Source: Ligustrum vulgare (Eukaryota > Streptophyta > Magnoliopsida > Lamiales > Oleaceae). From it: a DNA stretch of 64,000 nt. The notes beneath the pieces are model-generated. The model was not told where the DNA came from and made no database searches. It saw only the letters and a list, made by a program, of their open reading frames with translations. The stretch covers positions 20,645,446 to 20,709,445 of the forward strand of contig OY743172.1 of the NCBI GenBank assembly GCA_963555705.1, given 5' to 3'. Made by a program: the position numbers and the translations under genes. Numbering within the stretch: the stretch's first letter is position 1; every line of letters begins with the position of its first letter. Shown here piece by piece: positions 12,828 through 23,904 of the stretch.

Positions 12828-14240
12828 CTGAACTTCACTTCCAGGAGGTTCAGTTTGTTCTTGAGAGAATCGAACCTTGAACCAAAAATTGGTTTCGTAA
12901 AATGGTCTGCAATTTGATCACTTGTAGGAACATACCTTACCTCCAGCTCTTTGTTTAGTACCTTATCTCTCACGAAGTGGGCATCAATTTCTATATGTTT
13001 CGTTCGAGCGTGGAACATGGGATTGGTAGTTAAAGCACTGGCGCTCATGCTATCACACCAAATTATGGGAGTCTTGGAAGTTGGGAGTTTCAATTCTCTA
13101 AACAGAGAGAATCCATGTCAATTTAGCTACTGTGTGAGCAAGTGCTTTGTACTCAGCTTCAGCACTTGATTGTGCAACTACGTGTTGCTTCTTTGAAGAC
13201 CAAGAGACTAAAGATTCACCAATGTACACACAATAACCAGCCACCAATCTACGGTCTTCTTGGCAGGATGCCCAATCTGCATCTGTGAAGTAAGTAAGAT
13301 CTATTCTTTCATTTTCTTGAATGTACAGACCTTGATTAATAGTACCTTTAAGGTACCTGGAAATTCTCTTAATGGCTCCCCAGTGCTCACTTGTTGGTGA
13401 TTGTAGGTACTGGATAAGTTTATTCACAGGGAATGCAATATTAGGACGTGTATGTGTCAAGTATTGAAGTCCACCCACAGCACTACGATAAAGAGTTGGG
13501 TTTTTCAATAATTCTCCCCCTGTTGTTGTGATGGGTCTTCCAGTGATCATGGGGGTAGAGCAAGGCTTAGTGTGTTGTAAACAAAATTTGTCTAGCAGGT
13601 CTGTGATATATTTTCTTTGGGTAAGATACATTCCATTTCCATCTCTAATCACCTCAATGCCTAGATAGTAACTAAAATCACCCATATCTTTGAGTGTAAA
13701 CTTATGGTCCAGTTGTTAAATAAAAGAATCAATCATAGCCGAATTGTTTCCGGTTATAATAATGTCGTCAACATAGATAAGGACAAGAATGATAGTACCT
13801 TGATCTATGAGGAAGAAGAGAGAGTTTTCTGATTTTGACTATGTGAAGTTCCAGCAAATTAGTGTATTTCTTAGCTTGTCATACCAGGCCCTAGGTGCCT
13901 GTCTAAGCCCATACAAGGCCTTGTGAAGCTTGCAAAAGTATCCAGGTTTCTTGTTGTTTGTGAACCCTTCAGGTTATGGCATATAAAGTGTTTGTTCCAA
14001 GCTTCCATTTAGAAAAGCATTATTGATATCAACCTGCCTCACTCTCAATCTCTTAGATACCAGAGTTAGAACAATTCTGATGGTTGCCGTTTTTACCACA
14101 GGGCTAAATGTCTCACAGAAATCCAAACCAGGCACCTGATGAAATCCTTTGGCCACTAGCCTGGCCTTGTATTTATTTATGGTTCCATCTGAGTTGGTTT
14201 TGAGTTTAAAAATCCATTTTGTTTCCAATCAGTTTGTGAG
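12828..14240 (-). pseudogene. Copia reverse transcriptase and RNase H
   Basis: Minus-strand reading gives the RVT_2-type reverse transcriptase from KWIFKLKTNSDG (about 14217) through [36 protein letters not shown] and the catalytic YVDDIIITG (about 13765). RNase H follows with YFTDADWASCQEDRR, QSSAEAEYKAL, and at the C-terminus HIEIDAHFVRDK and HFTKPI. It ends near LKGGVE, just before the polypurine tract. Stops and frameshifts occur near 13977, 13845 and 13717, so no full-length protein is possible. It copied the element RNA in virus-like particles. Confidence 0.9.
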
Positions 14241-15649
14241 AGGGAGAGTATGGAACCAGACTCCAAGTTCCATTTTTCTTTAAGGCATCATACTCCATTT
14301 GCATTGCATTTTTCCAATTTCCATTATGTAGAGCATCACTGACTGACCGTGGTTCTCTTTGGTGCAGAGAAGACTGAGGAAGAGAATGGCTGAGATAAGT
14401 CTTTGGCTTAAATATCCCTGCTTTAACTCTAGTAGTCATGTGATGCTGTTCTGATATGAAATTCTTCTTACTTGAACCAGGTTCCTACTCAACATTCTGA
14501 TTAGAGTGATGTTCATGATCAATATGTTCCTGCTCAATATTCTGAGTATTTTCCTGAGGTTGTTCCTGTGGCAGAGTTTGAGATTCATGAATTGCAATTG
14601 TCTGACTGCCTTCACTGTTAAACTCCTCTGCAGAGTTGCTGTCAAGTGGAGTTGTTTCAGCTGGGATGTTTGGGATGTAAGAGTTAACTGGGAGATGAAA
14701 AAGTGAGTTGACATTGGAGTTACTAAGGATTTGGGAGGAGTCCTGTTTTGTGCTTAGAAAATTAGAATGGAAGGGAAACTCAAGCTCATTAAATACTACA
14801 TTTCTTGAAATATAGAGTTTACCAATTGATCCTAAACACTTGTACCCTTTGTGAGAGGAACTTTGGCCAAGATAGACACACTTTAAGGAATGGAAACCAA
14901 ACTTGTGATTCTGGAAGGGTCTGATGCATGGAAAATAAGAGCAACCGAAGACTTTGAGGCTGTTGTAATCAAATTCCCTTTTATGAAGTATTTGGTAAGG
15001 TGTTTTCGTGTGTAGGATGGGAGTTGGTAAGACATTTATCAATTGTACTGCACATTCAAAGGCATCCCACCAAAATTTTAATGGCATTTTTGCTTGTGCT
15101 AGAAGAGTTAGACCAGTTTTAGTTATATGTCGATGTTTTCTTTCTACCCTTCCGTTTTGGACCGAGCTCTTTGGACATGAATGTCTAAAGTTTATGCCAG
15201 CTTGTGAGACTAGGTTCATAAAGGTTCTATATTCTCCTCCCCAATCTGATTGAAGGACTTTTATTTTACTGCCGAACTGATTTTCAACTAAGTGTTTGAA
15301 GTGAGTGAATTTTTCAAGGGCTTCTGACTTGTTCCTCATAGGACATATCCAAGAAAATCTACTTCAATCATCTAAGAAAAGTATGTAATATTTGTATCCA
15401 GAAGTTGAAGCTACGGGTGATGGTCCCCATAAGTCTGTGTAAACAATTTCAAGTGGTATTTTAGAGTGAGAGTTAGATAATTTGTATGAAAGGGAATGTG
15501 ATTTCCCAAGCTGGCAAGCATCACAAAATAGAGTGCTTTCATTGAACTTGATTTTTTTATTACAGCCCTTCAAGACTTCAGCTAAGATTCTAACAGATGG
15601 ATGACCTAGCTTCACGTGCCACAATTTTTCGACATTTGACTCTACTGAA
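14241..15649 (-). pseudogene. Copia pre-integrase zinc domain and integrase
   Basis: Minus-strand reading starts right at the gypsy insertion (TSD CTGAA, 15645-15649). It continues through LWHVKLGHPS and FCDACQLGKSHS, the HHCC zinc domain, then YTDLWGP with the first catalytic Asp. SDWGGEY gives the second Asp and SSVQNGRVERKHRH the catalytic Glu. The C-terminal core FGCSYFPCIRPFQNHKF and a Ser/Gln-rich linker lead towards the RT. A stop interrupts it near 15361-15363. Integrase inserts the cDNA into the genome. Confidence 0.9.
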
Positions 15650-16529
15650 TGATGTGATCCAGACCACGAATACAAGCCCGCACAAAGATCCGTTGATGAT
15701 CAAGGGAGGACCGATGACTCGATTGCAAACAAAGAGGGCCAACGAAGCAATAGACAAGCTAGTACAAGAAATAATGGCCAAAATAATGTTCGTGTCATCA
15801 AAAGAAGCAAGTTCCATGTTGGGACCGAGCCAAAACGACGAGTGGATCAACCTCATTCAAGCCGTCGAAGAAAATTGTGAAATTTCAAGAATTACGGTCG
15901 TAACCTATACTCCTCACGGCTGTAACGAGTCTACTGCGGAAAAGCTGAAATTTTGAAGAATTGGGTTTACTTCCGTAACTCACATATGTCACGGCCGTAA
16001 TGCAGCCTCAGGTTAAATTATGTTTTTTAGAAAATATGACTTACGGCCGTAAAAATATGTCTCACGGCCGTAACTGTAAAACAGAAAGCTTCTTACAGCC
16101 GTAAGAATTATGTCACGGCCGTAACAGCCAATACGCGTAAATTCAGGATTTTATTTCTTTCCTTATTTTTAGCAATTTGTTACCTAGTATGATTAAAACT
16201 CTTTAGACATGTTTTGACCCTATTTATAGGGATGTAATTTTCATTATTATAGACACAACTTTGATATTATTATTAAGAGGCTATTTTGTTTTCAACAACC
16301 TTATTCTTCATTGAATAAAATCCGAACTTGCGAGTTATTCTTGTTTGTTCAAATCTCGGTGAGAATTAATATTGCTTGTGATCAAGAGGTCAATATATCC
16401 TTGTGATTGTATTGGTTGCTTTGTTCAATTAATTTTAATTGGATCCATAAATCGTGGTTTCTTGGCTTCTTGGGTCGATTTCAATATTTTGTGGGTTTCG
16501 TAGCTACAATTGCTACGTGGTTTGCATCA
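15650..16529 (+). repeat. Gypsy 5' LTR
   Basis: It starts TGATGTGATCC and ends TTTGCATCA, the usual TG...CA ends, and is 880 bp. Near the start it encodes a peptide with GPMTRLQTKRANEAIDKLVQE, the tail of the polyprotein read into the LTR; the frame stays open to about 15956 here. A cluster of CACGGCCGTAA palindrome-like motifs lies at about 15888-16130. The partner LTR is 858 bp and lacks a stretch of about 22 bp near 15903-15925. Confidence 0.9.
15888..16130. promoter_or_regulatory. Cluster of ACGGCCGT palindromes in gypsy LTR
   Basis: At least seven perfect or near copies of TTACGGCCGTAA / CACGGCCGTAAC occur in about 240 bp, in an otherwise AT-rich LTR. The same cluster is kept in the right LTR. 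Clustered identical palindromes in the U3 part of an LTR are likely protein-binding sites, but I know of no named factor for this site. Confidence 0.5.
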
Positions 16530-16531
16530 TT

Positions 16532-16543
16532 TGGTATCAGAGC
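16532..16543 (+). other. Gypsy primer binding site
   Basis: TGGTATCAGAGC lies two bases after the 5' LTR and is complementary to the 3' end of plant initiator methionine tRNA, which primes minus-strand DNA synthesis. Confidence 0.9.
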
Positions 16544-17105
16544 TTAGGCTCCAAAAATCAAGGTTATATCTTTGTTTTGTTTTCTTGAGTTTTCTTAAAT
16601 CTTGTTCTTCGTGTTCTTCCAGTTCTTGAGTCTTTAATCCAAAAAAGTGTTACAAAAAATTCAAAAGTCGTTATTTCCTTCGTTTGGTATTCAAATAAAA
16701 TTTCTTTTGTTTCCTTATTCTCGTAGTTGAATTTTCGAGAAGATAAACAAAAAAAAACCGAAAATTTCATCTAGTCCAAGAAAAAGAGTTGTTATTTGAT
16801 TTCGAGGATTATCTTCTTGAATCAATCTTAGTTCCCATAAAAGCATCAAGTCCTTTATAGAGTTGAATTCCATTCTCTCAATGTCTTTTTCGAGTTTTCC
16901 AACAAGTTCATAAATTCTCACTCATATTCAATTTGAATCATTCGGACTTAAACTTGTTTGAGTTCGGATTCGTTCTTTGAAGCAATTGGGGTGAAAGCCA
17001 TTGAGTGGAAAAATGCTAGAGAGGTGAGATCAATAGAGGATAAAAGCCAAAAATTGAGTGATACACGAGCGAAATATACGTGAGGCATATATTACTTAGT
17101 TTAGG
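16544..17105 (+). other. Gypsy untranslated leader
   Basis: This T-rich leader lies between the primer binding site and the gag ATG. No coding sequence is supported. It probably holds packaging signals, which cannot be seen from sequence alone. Confidence 0.5.
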
Positions 17106-18214
17106 ATGTCGGAGAATTCTACTACAGCAAAGAACGGTGATCAAGTTAACATGGTGGAAGAGTTGGCACAACGCTTTGAGAAAATGCTTGGGGATAAGTC
17201 GGGCAGGATTGAAAGATTAGAGCGGCCTAGGGAAGCGCCCAATGTGCGAAGACAAGTGGGGCATGGTCATAGGATAGAGATGGAGGAAGAAGATGGATTT
17301 GATGGGTATGATGATGGGGCACTTATGGATAGAGAGGTTAGGCATGAACGACGAGGTAGAGAGGTTGTTGGGGATCGACAGGATCGTGACATAAGTAATA
17401 TCAAAACAACTATTCCTTCCTTTAAGGGTCGTAGTGATCCGGAACAATATTTAGAGTGGGAAAAAAGAATTGAGTTGATATTCGATTGCTACAGCTATAC
17501 GGAGGAGAAAAAGGTTAAGGTTGCGGTTCTTGAATTCACCGATTATGCACTTACTTGGTGGGGTCAATTAGCAACTTCTAGGAGGCGAAATCGTGAGAGA
17601 CCTATTAGTACATGGGGTGAATTAAAGGCTGTCATGAGGAAGAGATTTGTCCATAGTCATTACCATAGAGAACTTCATCAAAAACTGCAAAGTCTCTACC
17701 AAGGTTCTAAGAATGTTGAGGATTATCATAAGGAGATGGAGATGTTAATGCTTAGAGCTAATGTGGAGGAGGATGAGGAGGCCACTATGGCCCGTTTCTT
17801 GAATGTGATGAATAAAGAAATAGCAAATGTGGTCGAATTGCAACACTATGTGGAGTTAGAAGATATGCTGCATATGACCATGAAAGTGAAGAAGCAATTG
17901 AAGCGAAAAGGAAAAACTTAGTATCAGTCGGGTTCTTCGAGTTCTAATTCGTCTTGGAAGTCGAGGTGGGAAAATAAAGGAGCTGGGGCTGTTTCGAAGG
18001 GGAAGATTGAGGTACCCAAGGGAAAGGAGGAGGCCGTTAACAAATTTCCACCCAAAGGGGAGTCTCAACCATCTAGGAGTACAGATATCCAATGCTTCAA
18101 ATGCTTGGGAAGAGGACATGTGGCTTCTCAATGCCCTAATAGGCGTGTCATTACCTTGCAAGCAGAAGGAGCTTGGGAAAGTGGCAGCGATGAAGAGGAC
18201 TATAGCGACATGCC
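17106..18214 (+). pseudogene. Gypsy gag with zinc knuckle
   Basis: The frame starts with ATG at 17106 and reads a charged N-terminus, then a retrotransposon gag core with FKGRSDPEQYLEWEKRIE and ALTWWGQLATSRRR. An in-frame TAG at 17919 stops it after 271 codons. The same frame then continues through a Ser/Lys-rich region to a CCHC knuckle CFKCLGRGHVASQC (about 18091-18132). A frameshift near 18215 separates it from pol. Gag forms the virus-like particle and binds the element RNA. Confidence 0.85.
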
Positions 18215-19786
18215 GCTTTGGAGGAAGCTAGTGATAATGAGGAATTGTTATCCGGGGAGCATAGACCGTTATTAGTAGCGAGGCGGGCCCTTAGTGCTAA
18301 AGTCAACGTGGATGACGTGGAGCAACAGAGGGAGAACATATTTCATACACGGTGTCGCATCCAAGACAAGGTATGTAGTATGATTATTGATGGTGGTAGT
18401 TGTACAAATGTTGCTAGCATCACACTAATTGAGAAATTAGGGTTACCATTGTTAAAGCATCCATCACCTTATAGACTTTAGTGGTTAAATGATAGTGGTG
18501 AAATTAAGGTGAATAGGAGGGTGTTAGTGAACTTTTCGATTGGTAGCTATATGGATGAAGTGATGTGTGATGTGGTTCCTATGCAAGCTAGGCACATTTT
18601 GTTGGGTAGGCTTTGGCAGTATGATAGGAAGGTGACACATGACGGGTATAAAAATAGATATAGTTTTACCAAGGATGGGAGAAAAATTACACTTATGCCA
18701 TTGACACCATCACAAGTTTATGCAGATCAAGTTAAATTGAAAAGTGATGAAGAACAAAATGTGAGGAATATTGAGAAAAAGAGAGTTAAGGTCACGACCT
18801 CAGAAAAAGGAGAGGAAAAGAGGGTTGGAGCCACGACTCCAGAAAAAGGAGAGGCGAGAGAAAAAAAGAGTGTTGGGGTACATACCTCAGAAAAAGGAGA
18901 GGGAACGAAGAGTGCCAGAAAAGAAAAACCAAGAGTGAGCTTCTATGCCAAAAGTAGTGAAATCAAGAAGACTTTCATGGAAAATCGACCAATGGTCCTT
19001 TTATTGTACAAAGAGTCATTCCTTTCCCTTGATAAAGCTAACATACCCCTCCCTAGTTTGGCTATTTCTCTCTTGCAGGAATTTGACGATGTATTTTCGG
19101 AGGATATACCTAGTGGGTTGCCACCCATGCGACGTATTGAGCATCAAATTGATTTTGTACCTGGAGCAATCATTCCAAACCGTCCCACTTATAGGAGTAA
19201 TCCCGAGGAGACGAAGGAGCTTCAAAAGCAAATGGAGGAATTGATGAGCAAGGTGTACATAAGGGAGAGCATGAGTCCATGTGCAGTACCTGTGTTACTA
19301 GTACCAAAGAAGGACGGGACTTGGAGAATGTGTGTTGATTGTAGGGTCATCAACAACATAACGGTAAAGTATCGTCATCCTATTCCTAGGTTAGATGATA
19401 TGTTGGATGAATTGCATGGTTCTAGCATATTTAGTAAAATTGATCTTAAGAGTGGTTATCATCAAATTCGAATGAAGGAAGGAGATGAGTGGAAAACTGC
19501 TTTTAAAACTAAATATGGCTTGTATGAATGGTTAGTTATGCCGTTTGGACTTACTAATGCACCTAGCACTTTTATGCGTTTAATGAATCATGTTTTACGT
19601 GCATTTATAGGTAAATTCGTTGTAGTTTACTTCGATGATATCTTGATATATAGTAAAACTTTGAATGAGCATGTGGAGCATGTTAGGTGTGTGCTTGTGG
19701 TTTTGAAGCAAGAACAACTTTTTGCTAATTTTAAAAAGTGTACCTTTTGCATGGAAAAAAGTTGTGTTTCTTGGTTATGTGATTAG
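18215..19786 (+). pseudogene. Gypsy protease and reverse transcriptase
   Basis: The protease region shows SMIIDGGSCTNVAS, with DGGS at the active site as in several plant gypsy lineages. A TAG at 18479 interrupts it. A linker with three TSEKGE-type repeats (about 18775-18905) follows. The RT shows [50 protein letters not shown] and the catalytic [13 protein letters not shown] (about 19619). A one-base insertion in an A run near 19757 shifts the frame and ends it at 19786. Confidence 0.9.
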
Positions 19787-21367
19787 TGCTAAGGGGATAG
19801 AAGTAGATGAAGAGAAAGTCAAAGCTATTAAAGAAGGCCAACACCTAAAAGCATAACTGAGGTTAGAAGTTTTCACGGGTTGGCTAGTTTTTATAGGCGC
19901 TTTGTTAAAGATTTTAGCACAATTGCAGCACCACTCACAGAAATTGTCAAAAAAAGTGTAGGGTTTAAATGGGGTGTAGAACAGGAGCATGCATTTGAGA
20001 CTATCAAAAATATGTTATGTAAAGCACCGGTTTTATCACTTTCTAACTTTGACAAGGCTTTTGAGATTGAATGTGATGCCTCAGGGCGAGGTATTGGAGC
20101 TGTTTTAATGCAGGATCGAAGGCTAGTAGCCTATTTTAGTGAAAATCTAAAGGGGGCTACACTTAATTATCCCACATATGACAAGGAGTTGTACTCACTC
20201 GTGCGCGCTTTGGAGACATGGCAACATTACTTGTGGCCACGGGAGTTCGTGATACACACTGATCATGAATCCTTGAAGCATTTGAGGGGTCAAGCTAAGC
20301 TGAGTAAGAGACATGCAAGGTGGGTAGAGTTCATCGAAACATTTCCCTATGTCATTCGGTACAAACAAGGTAAGGAAAATGTGGTGGCAGATGCATTGTC
20401 TCGAAGGTATGTTCTTTTAACTTCTTTGAATGCTAAATTGCTTGGATTTGAATATATCAAGGACATGTATGCTAATGATCTGGATTTTTCTAGTATTTAT
20501 GACTCATGTGGTAAAGGGGCTGTGGATAGGTTCTTTAAACATGATGACTACTTATTTCGGGAAAATAAATTGTGTGTCCCTAGGTGTTCAATGAGGGAGT
20601 TACTTGTGAGAAAGGCCCATATTGGAGGTTTAATGTGTCATTTTGGGGTTAAAAAGACCATCGAAATCCTAAGTGAACATTTCTATTGGCCTAAGATGAA
20701 GATTAATGTGGTTCGGATTTGTAGTAGATGCATTACTTGCAAGAATGCAAAATCTAGGATTAAACCCCATAGATTATATATGCATTTACCCATCCCTAGT
20801 AAACCTTGGGTCGATATCTCTATGGATTTTGTTTTGGGATTACCTAGGACTAAGAAGGGAAGAGATTCAATTTTTGTGGTAGTAGATCGCTTTAGTAAAA
20901 TGACACATTTCATACCATGCCACAAAACTGATGATGCTACCAACATAGTTGATATTTTCTTTAGGGAAGTCGTGCTCTTACATGGGGTTCCTAAAAGTAT
21001 AGTCTCGGATAGGGATTTTAAGTTCCTTAGTCATTTTTGGAGAGTCTTGTGGAACAAACTGGGAATAAAACTACTTTTCTCTACAACTTGTCACCTACAG
21101 ATCGATGGACAGACCGAGGTAGTAAATAGGACAATGATTCAATTGTTGCGCACCATAATCAATAAAAATCTGAAAAATTGGAAAGAGTATTTACCATTTA
21201 TTGAATTTGCATATAATAGGGCTATATTTCTACTACTTCTTGTTCGCCATTTGAGATTGTTTATGATTTTAATCCGCTAACACCATTGGATTTAATTCCT
21301 TTACCTGTGAATTAATGAAGTAGTTTGGATGGAAAGAAAAAGGCTGAGATGGTTAAATCACTCCACG
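19787..21367 (+). pseudogene. Gypsy RNase H and integrase
   Basis: A second indel near 19835 restores the frame lost at 19757. The frame at 19880-21280 covers [14 protein letters not shown], the RNase H core [16 protein letters not shown] and [12 protein letters not shown], then integrase. The HHCC zinc region includes [12 protein letters not shown]. The catalytic residues lie in SMDFVLGLP (D), [12 protein letters not shown] (D) and [10 protein letters not shown] (E). A frameshift near 21225 gives a stop at 21278, and the array begins at 21368. The last 247 bp recur on the far side of the array. Confidence 0.9.
21121..21367 (+). repeat. 247-bp direct duplication flanking the array (left)
   Basis: This piece of gypsy integrase reads identically at 43963-44209. 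The left copy continues leftward into normal gypsy and is cut on its right by the array. The right copy follows the array and continues into normal gypsy. The right copy begins exactly where an LTR ends, so the original insertion was at about 21121-21125. The left copy extends 247 bp past that point. This is far too long for an LTR-element target duplication. Confidence 0.9.
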
Positions 21368-23319
21368 AAAATGAATACTTTTGAAAGTTCAGGGACTAAA
21401 ATAGATACTTTTGATAGTTGAGCTTAAAAGTAAATCAACGGTGACTGAAATAATAGATTTTGAAAATGAAAGGGCTGATTAAAACTCATTTAAAACTTTG
21501 GGGCTGAAATGGATAACTTAAAAAAATTGGGGACTGATTTGAAAACCTTTTAAAACTTGGGGACCAATATTGCAATTTCTGAAAATAAATATATATTATC
21601 AATCTCTTTCTCTCTACCCTAATCAGATGTATTCGAAGATAGGCAAAGACGAAGGCGGAGACAGAGATGAGGCAGGGGTTGTGACGAACCAATCTTCAAC
21701 CGGGGATTTTTCCGGTGCAACGCCGGCGCTGGGATGGGGTAATAAAAAGGCTGGGTTTTTGGTGTTGATTCGAGGTGAATCTGAGGTTCAAGATCCGATC
21801 TTGGCTGCGATTTCCAGTGACAAATCCATTCACTGGCGACGGTCGAAGTAGGTAGGTATCTTAGTTCACTTATTTCTTGTTTTGATTTTGAGTTTGGGGC
21901 CGGGCTTGGAGATTTGAGGTTGGGCAGTGTTGAGGTGGTAGTGATCGCGAGTGACTGCAGAGGCGATCTTGGAGTTAATGGTGGAATTGGTGACTGGATT
22001 GAAATGTGATGGTTCGGACTGTGAGTTGGAGGTGGTAACTTGGCAGTGATGATACTGATTGCAGTGTAAATGGTTTGTGCAGTGGTTTGGTGTTGATGCA
22101 GACTGTGATGGTGGAGATTGAGTGATTCCAGTGTAGTGGTTGGTTGTGACATGGCTGAAGGTTGGCGAATTGGTGGTGCTTGACTGGATTGATGAAGTAA
22201 TCGTCATAGCTATGGTTCAGTTTGATGGGTTGGCAGTGGTGGATTGGAATTGGAAATGTGATTGCAGGATTGAATTGTGCAGTTTGGTGATGATGATGAT
22301 TGGTGGTGCTGCAGGGGTGGTGACGGTTGAACTGTGGTTTGAGTTGATTGTGGAACTTCTCCAGGTTGGGCAGCAGTAGTGATTTGATGATGGAGATGAT
22401 GAAAGTATGCAGATGATGGAGACTTGTTGTTGGATTGGCAATAGGTAATGGCTTTGCAATGGTGAGGTTGGCCCGTGATTGAGGTTCTGCAGTGTACTGA
22501 TGGTTGTGTGAGGGATATTGTAGTTGAGGCAGCATAATGCAGTTTGGTGATGGTTTGATCGATGATGGAAAAGTGAAGGTGGGATGAAGATATCTTTAAA
22601 GGGAAAAAGAAAGAAAAGAAAATAATTAGTGGGAATAATTGAGTGGAATATGGGTTGGTGATGATAATGATGATGCTTGTTGATGGTTGTATAATGTGGT
22701 ATGAGTGAGATGATTGTGTGAGGTTGGCTGCGTGAGGGTGGGGATTATGGTGATGATGGTCTTGAATGGAGGTGATGGTATAATGATGAAATAGTGGGTT
22801 CTTTGTTAGGTGTAGTGAGTTGGAATGAGGTGGAAAGAAAATGGTGTTGGGACAAAATGATGAATTTGATGTAAAGATGAAAACGTGGATGAAATTAGGT
22901 GGATATAGATTATGATTAATTTAGGATAATTAACTAAAAATTAGACTAATTTTGATTAGGAAAAGTATTTAAAACTGATATATTTTGGACTGAAAATAAA
23001 TTTGAGAATAAATAAATTTTGAGATAAAAATTGAATTACGTATTTGGACTTAAAATAATTTGAATAAGGAAAATTGAGATATTTTAATAAATTTGGAATT
23101 CAAAATGATTTTGAAAATAATACTTTGAATAAATAATTAAAATAACATAATTTTAGAAATTCGAATTTTAATTTAAAATCGAACAAATTCGATATTTCTT
23201 GACTTGGCTAGACGAATTCGTCGCGGCGTTAATTTCAAAATAATAAATGAAATAGTAGCGACACAATTTTCTAAATATTAAAATAATTATTTATTGCATA
23301 AAAATTCTTGATCGCTATA
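21368..23319 (-). repeat. Truncated LTR at left edge of array
   Basis: These 1952 bp equal the minus-strand 5' part of the LTR (28249-30200). The other 1644 bp are missing at the junction with gypsy, where one or a few A residues are shared. The segment includes the TGATGG-rich low-complexity tract at about 21880-22850. Its minus-strand start TATAGCGATC directly follows the polypurine tract. Confidence 0.85.
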
Positions 23320-23335
23320 ATCTTACCTCCTTAAA
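23320..23335 (-). other. Polypurine tract, unit 1
   Basis: The minus strand reads TTTTAAGGAGGTAAGAT just before the LTR start TATAGCG. It is preceded by TTTCGAGGACGAAAT, a sequence often found just before the polypurine tract of plant Ty3/gypsy elements. This is the best hint that the array element has gypsy ancestry. Units 2 and 3 repeat it at 30201-30216 and 37082-37097. Confidence 0.75.
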
Positions 23336-23862
23336 ATAATTTCGTCCTCGAAATTAAACTTACTTAATCTTATAATTTCTGAATACTTAATCAGAATCTC
23401 TTCTTCTTATCATCGAAAATTCCCAAAAATAATCAAAGAATTACCTGAATATCTTCTCTACGTAATATACCCAAACATATCAACATAATATCATCAACTT
23501 ATCTTTCCAATATTTGTAACCCAAAATTCAGTAAACAAATATCTCCCAAAATTAAGATTCTATACTTAAATGTCACCACATTTCCTGCAAAGTATTTCTT
23601 TCACTTGTATATACGTATGAATTCTGATTCAATACGGTACTCATTTTACTTTCCACGTATCATCACACTATACCAAGATTATCATTATTAAAACAAAATA
23701 TCAGTACCCATAATCCAAGAAAATATTCCAAATCTCCAATCAAATCTCCTTTATCGATAAAATTTAACAGCGCATTACTTCTTGTCTCCTCTTTTCATTA
23801 AAATAATCCTGCGCTTTCTTGCTGGTCACAACATCACGCGGATTCACTCAGATCCTTTGCGC
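23336..23862. other. Internal region upstream of zinc-finger ORF, unit 1
   Basis: About 500 bp of AT-rich sequence show no coding potential on either strand. It is repeated at 30217-30743 and 37098-37624. The GC content rises from about 23770, where the presumed cargo may begin (TTAACAGCGCATTAC), but no sharp boundary is visible. Confidence 0.4.
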
Positions 23863-23873
23863 TTTTAAATAGT
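23863..23873 (+). promoter_or_regulatory. TTTTAAATAGT motif upstream of zinc-finger ORF
   Basis: GCTTTTAAATAGTTCAT lies 32 bp before the ATG at 23905. GGCTTTAAATAGTCAAA lies before LOG at 24671. The shared core CTTTAAATAGT could be a TATA-like box, or a subgenomic RNA promoter if the block came from an RNA virus. The short distance to this ATG fits a TATA box poorly. Copies are at 30744 and 37625. Confidence 0.45.
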
Positions 23874-23904
23874 TCATGCTGAGAAGAGGTTGAATCATCA
23901 AACA

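Noticed and set aside
21619..22535. Minus-strand frames of 177, 113 and 186 codons, repeated three times
   Set aside because: They overlap each other in different frames, are His/Ser/Thr/Pro/Asn-rich, and arise from CCATCA-type simple sequence in the LTR. No domain is visible.
23890..23904. Longer version of the zinc-finger ORF starting at 23890
   Set aside because: That codon is TTG. The first ATG is at 23905, so I annotated 183 rather than 188 residues.
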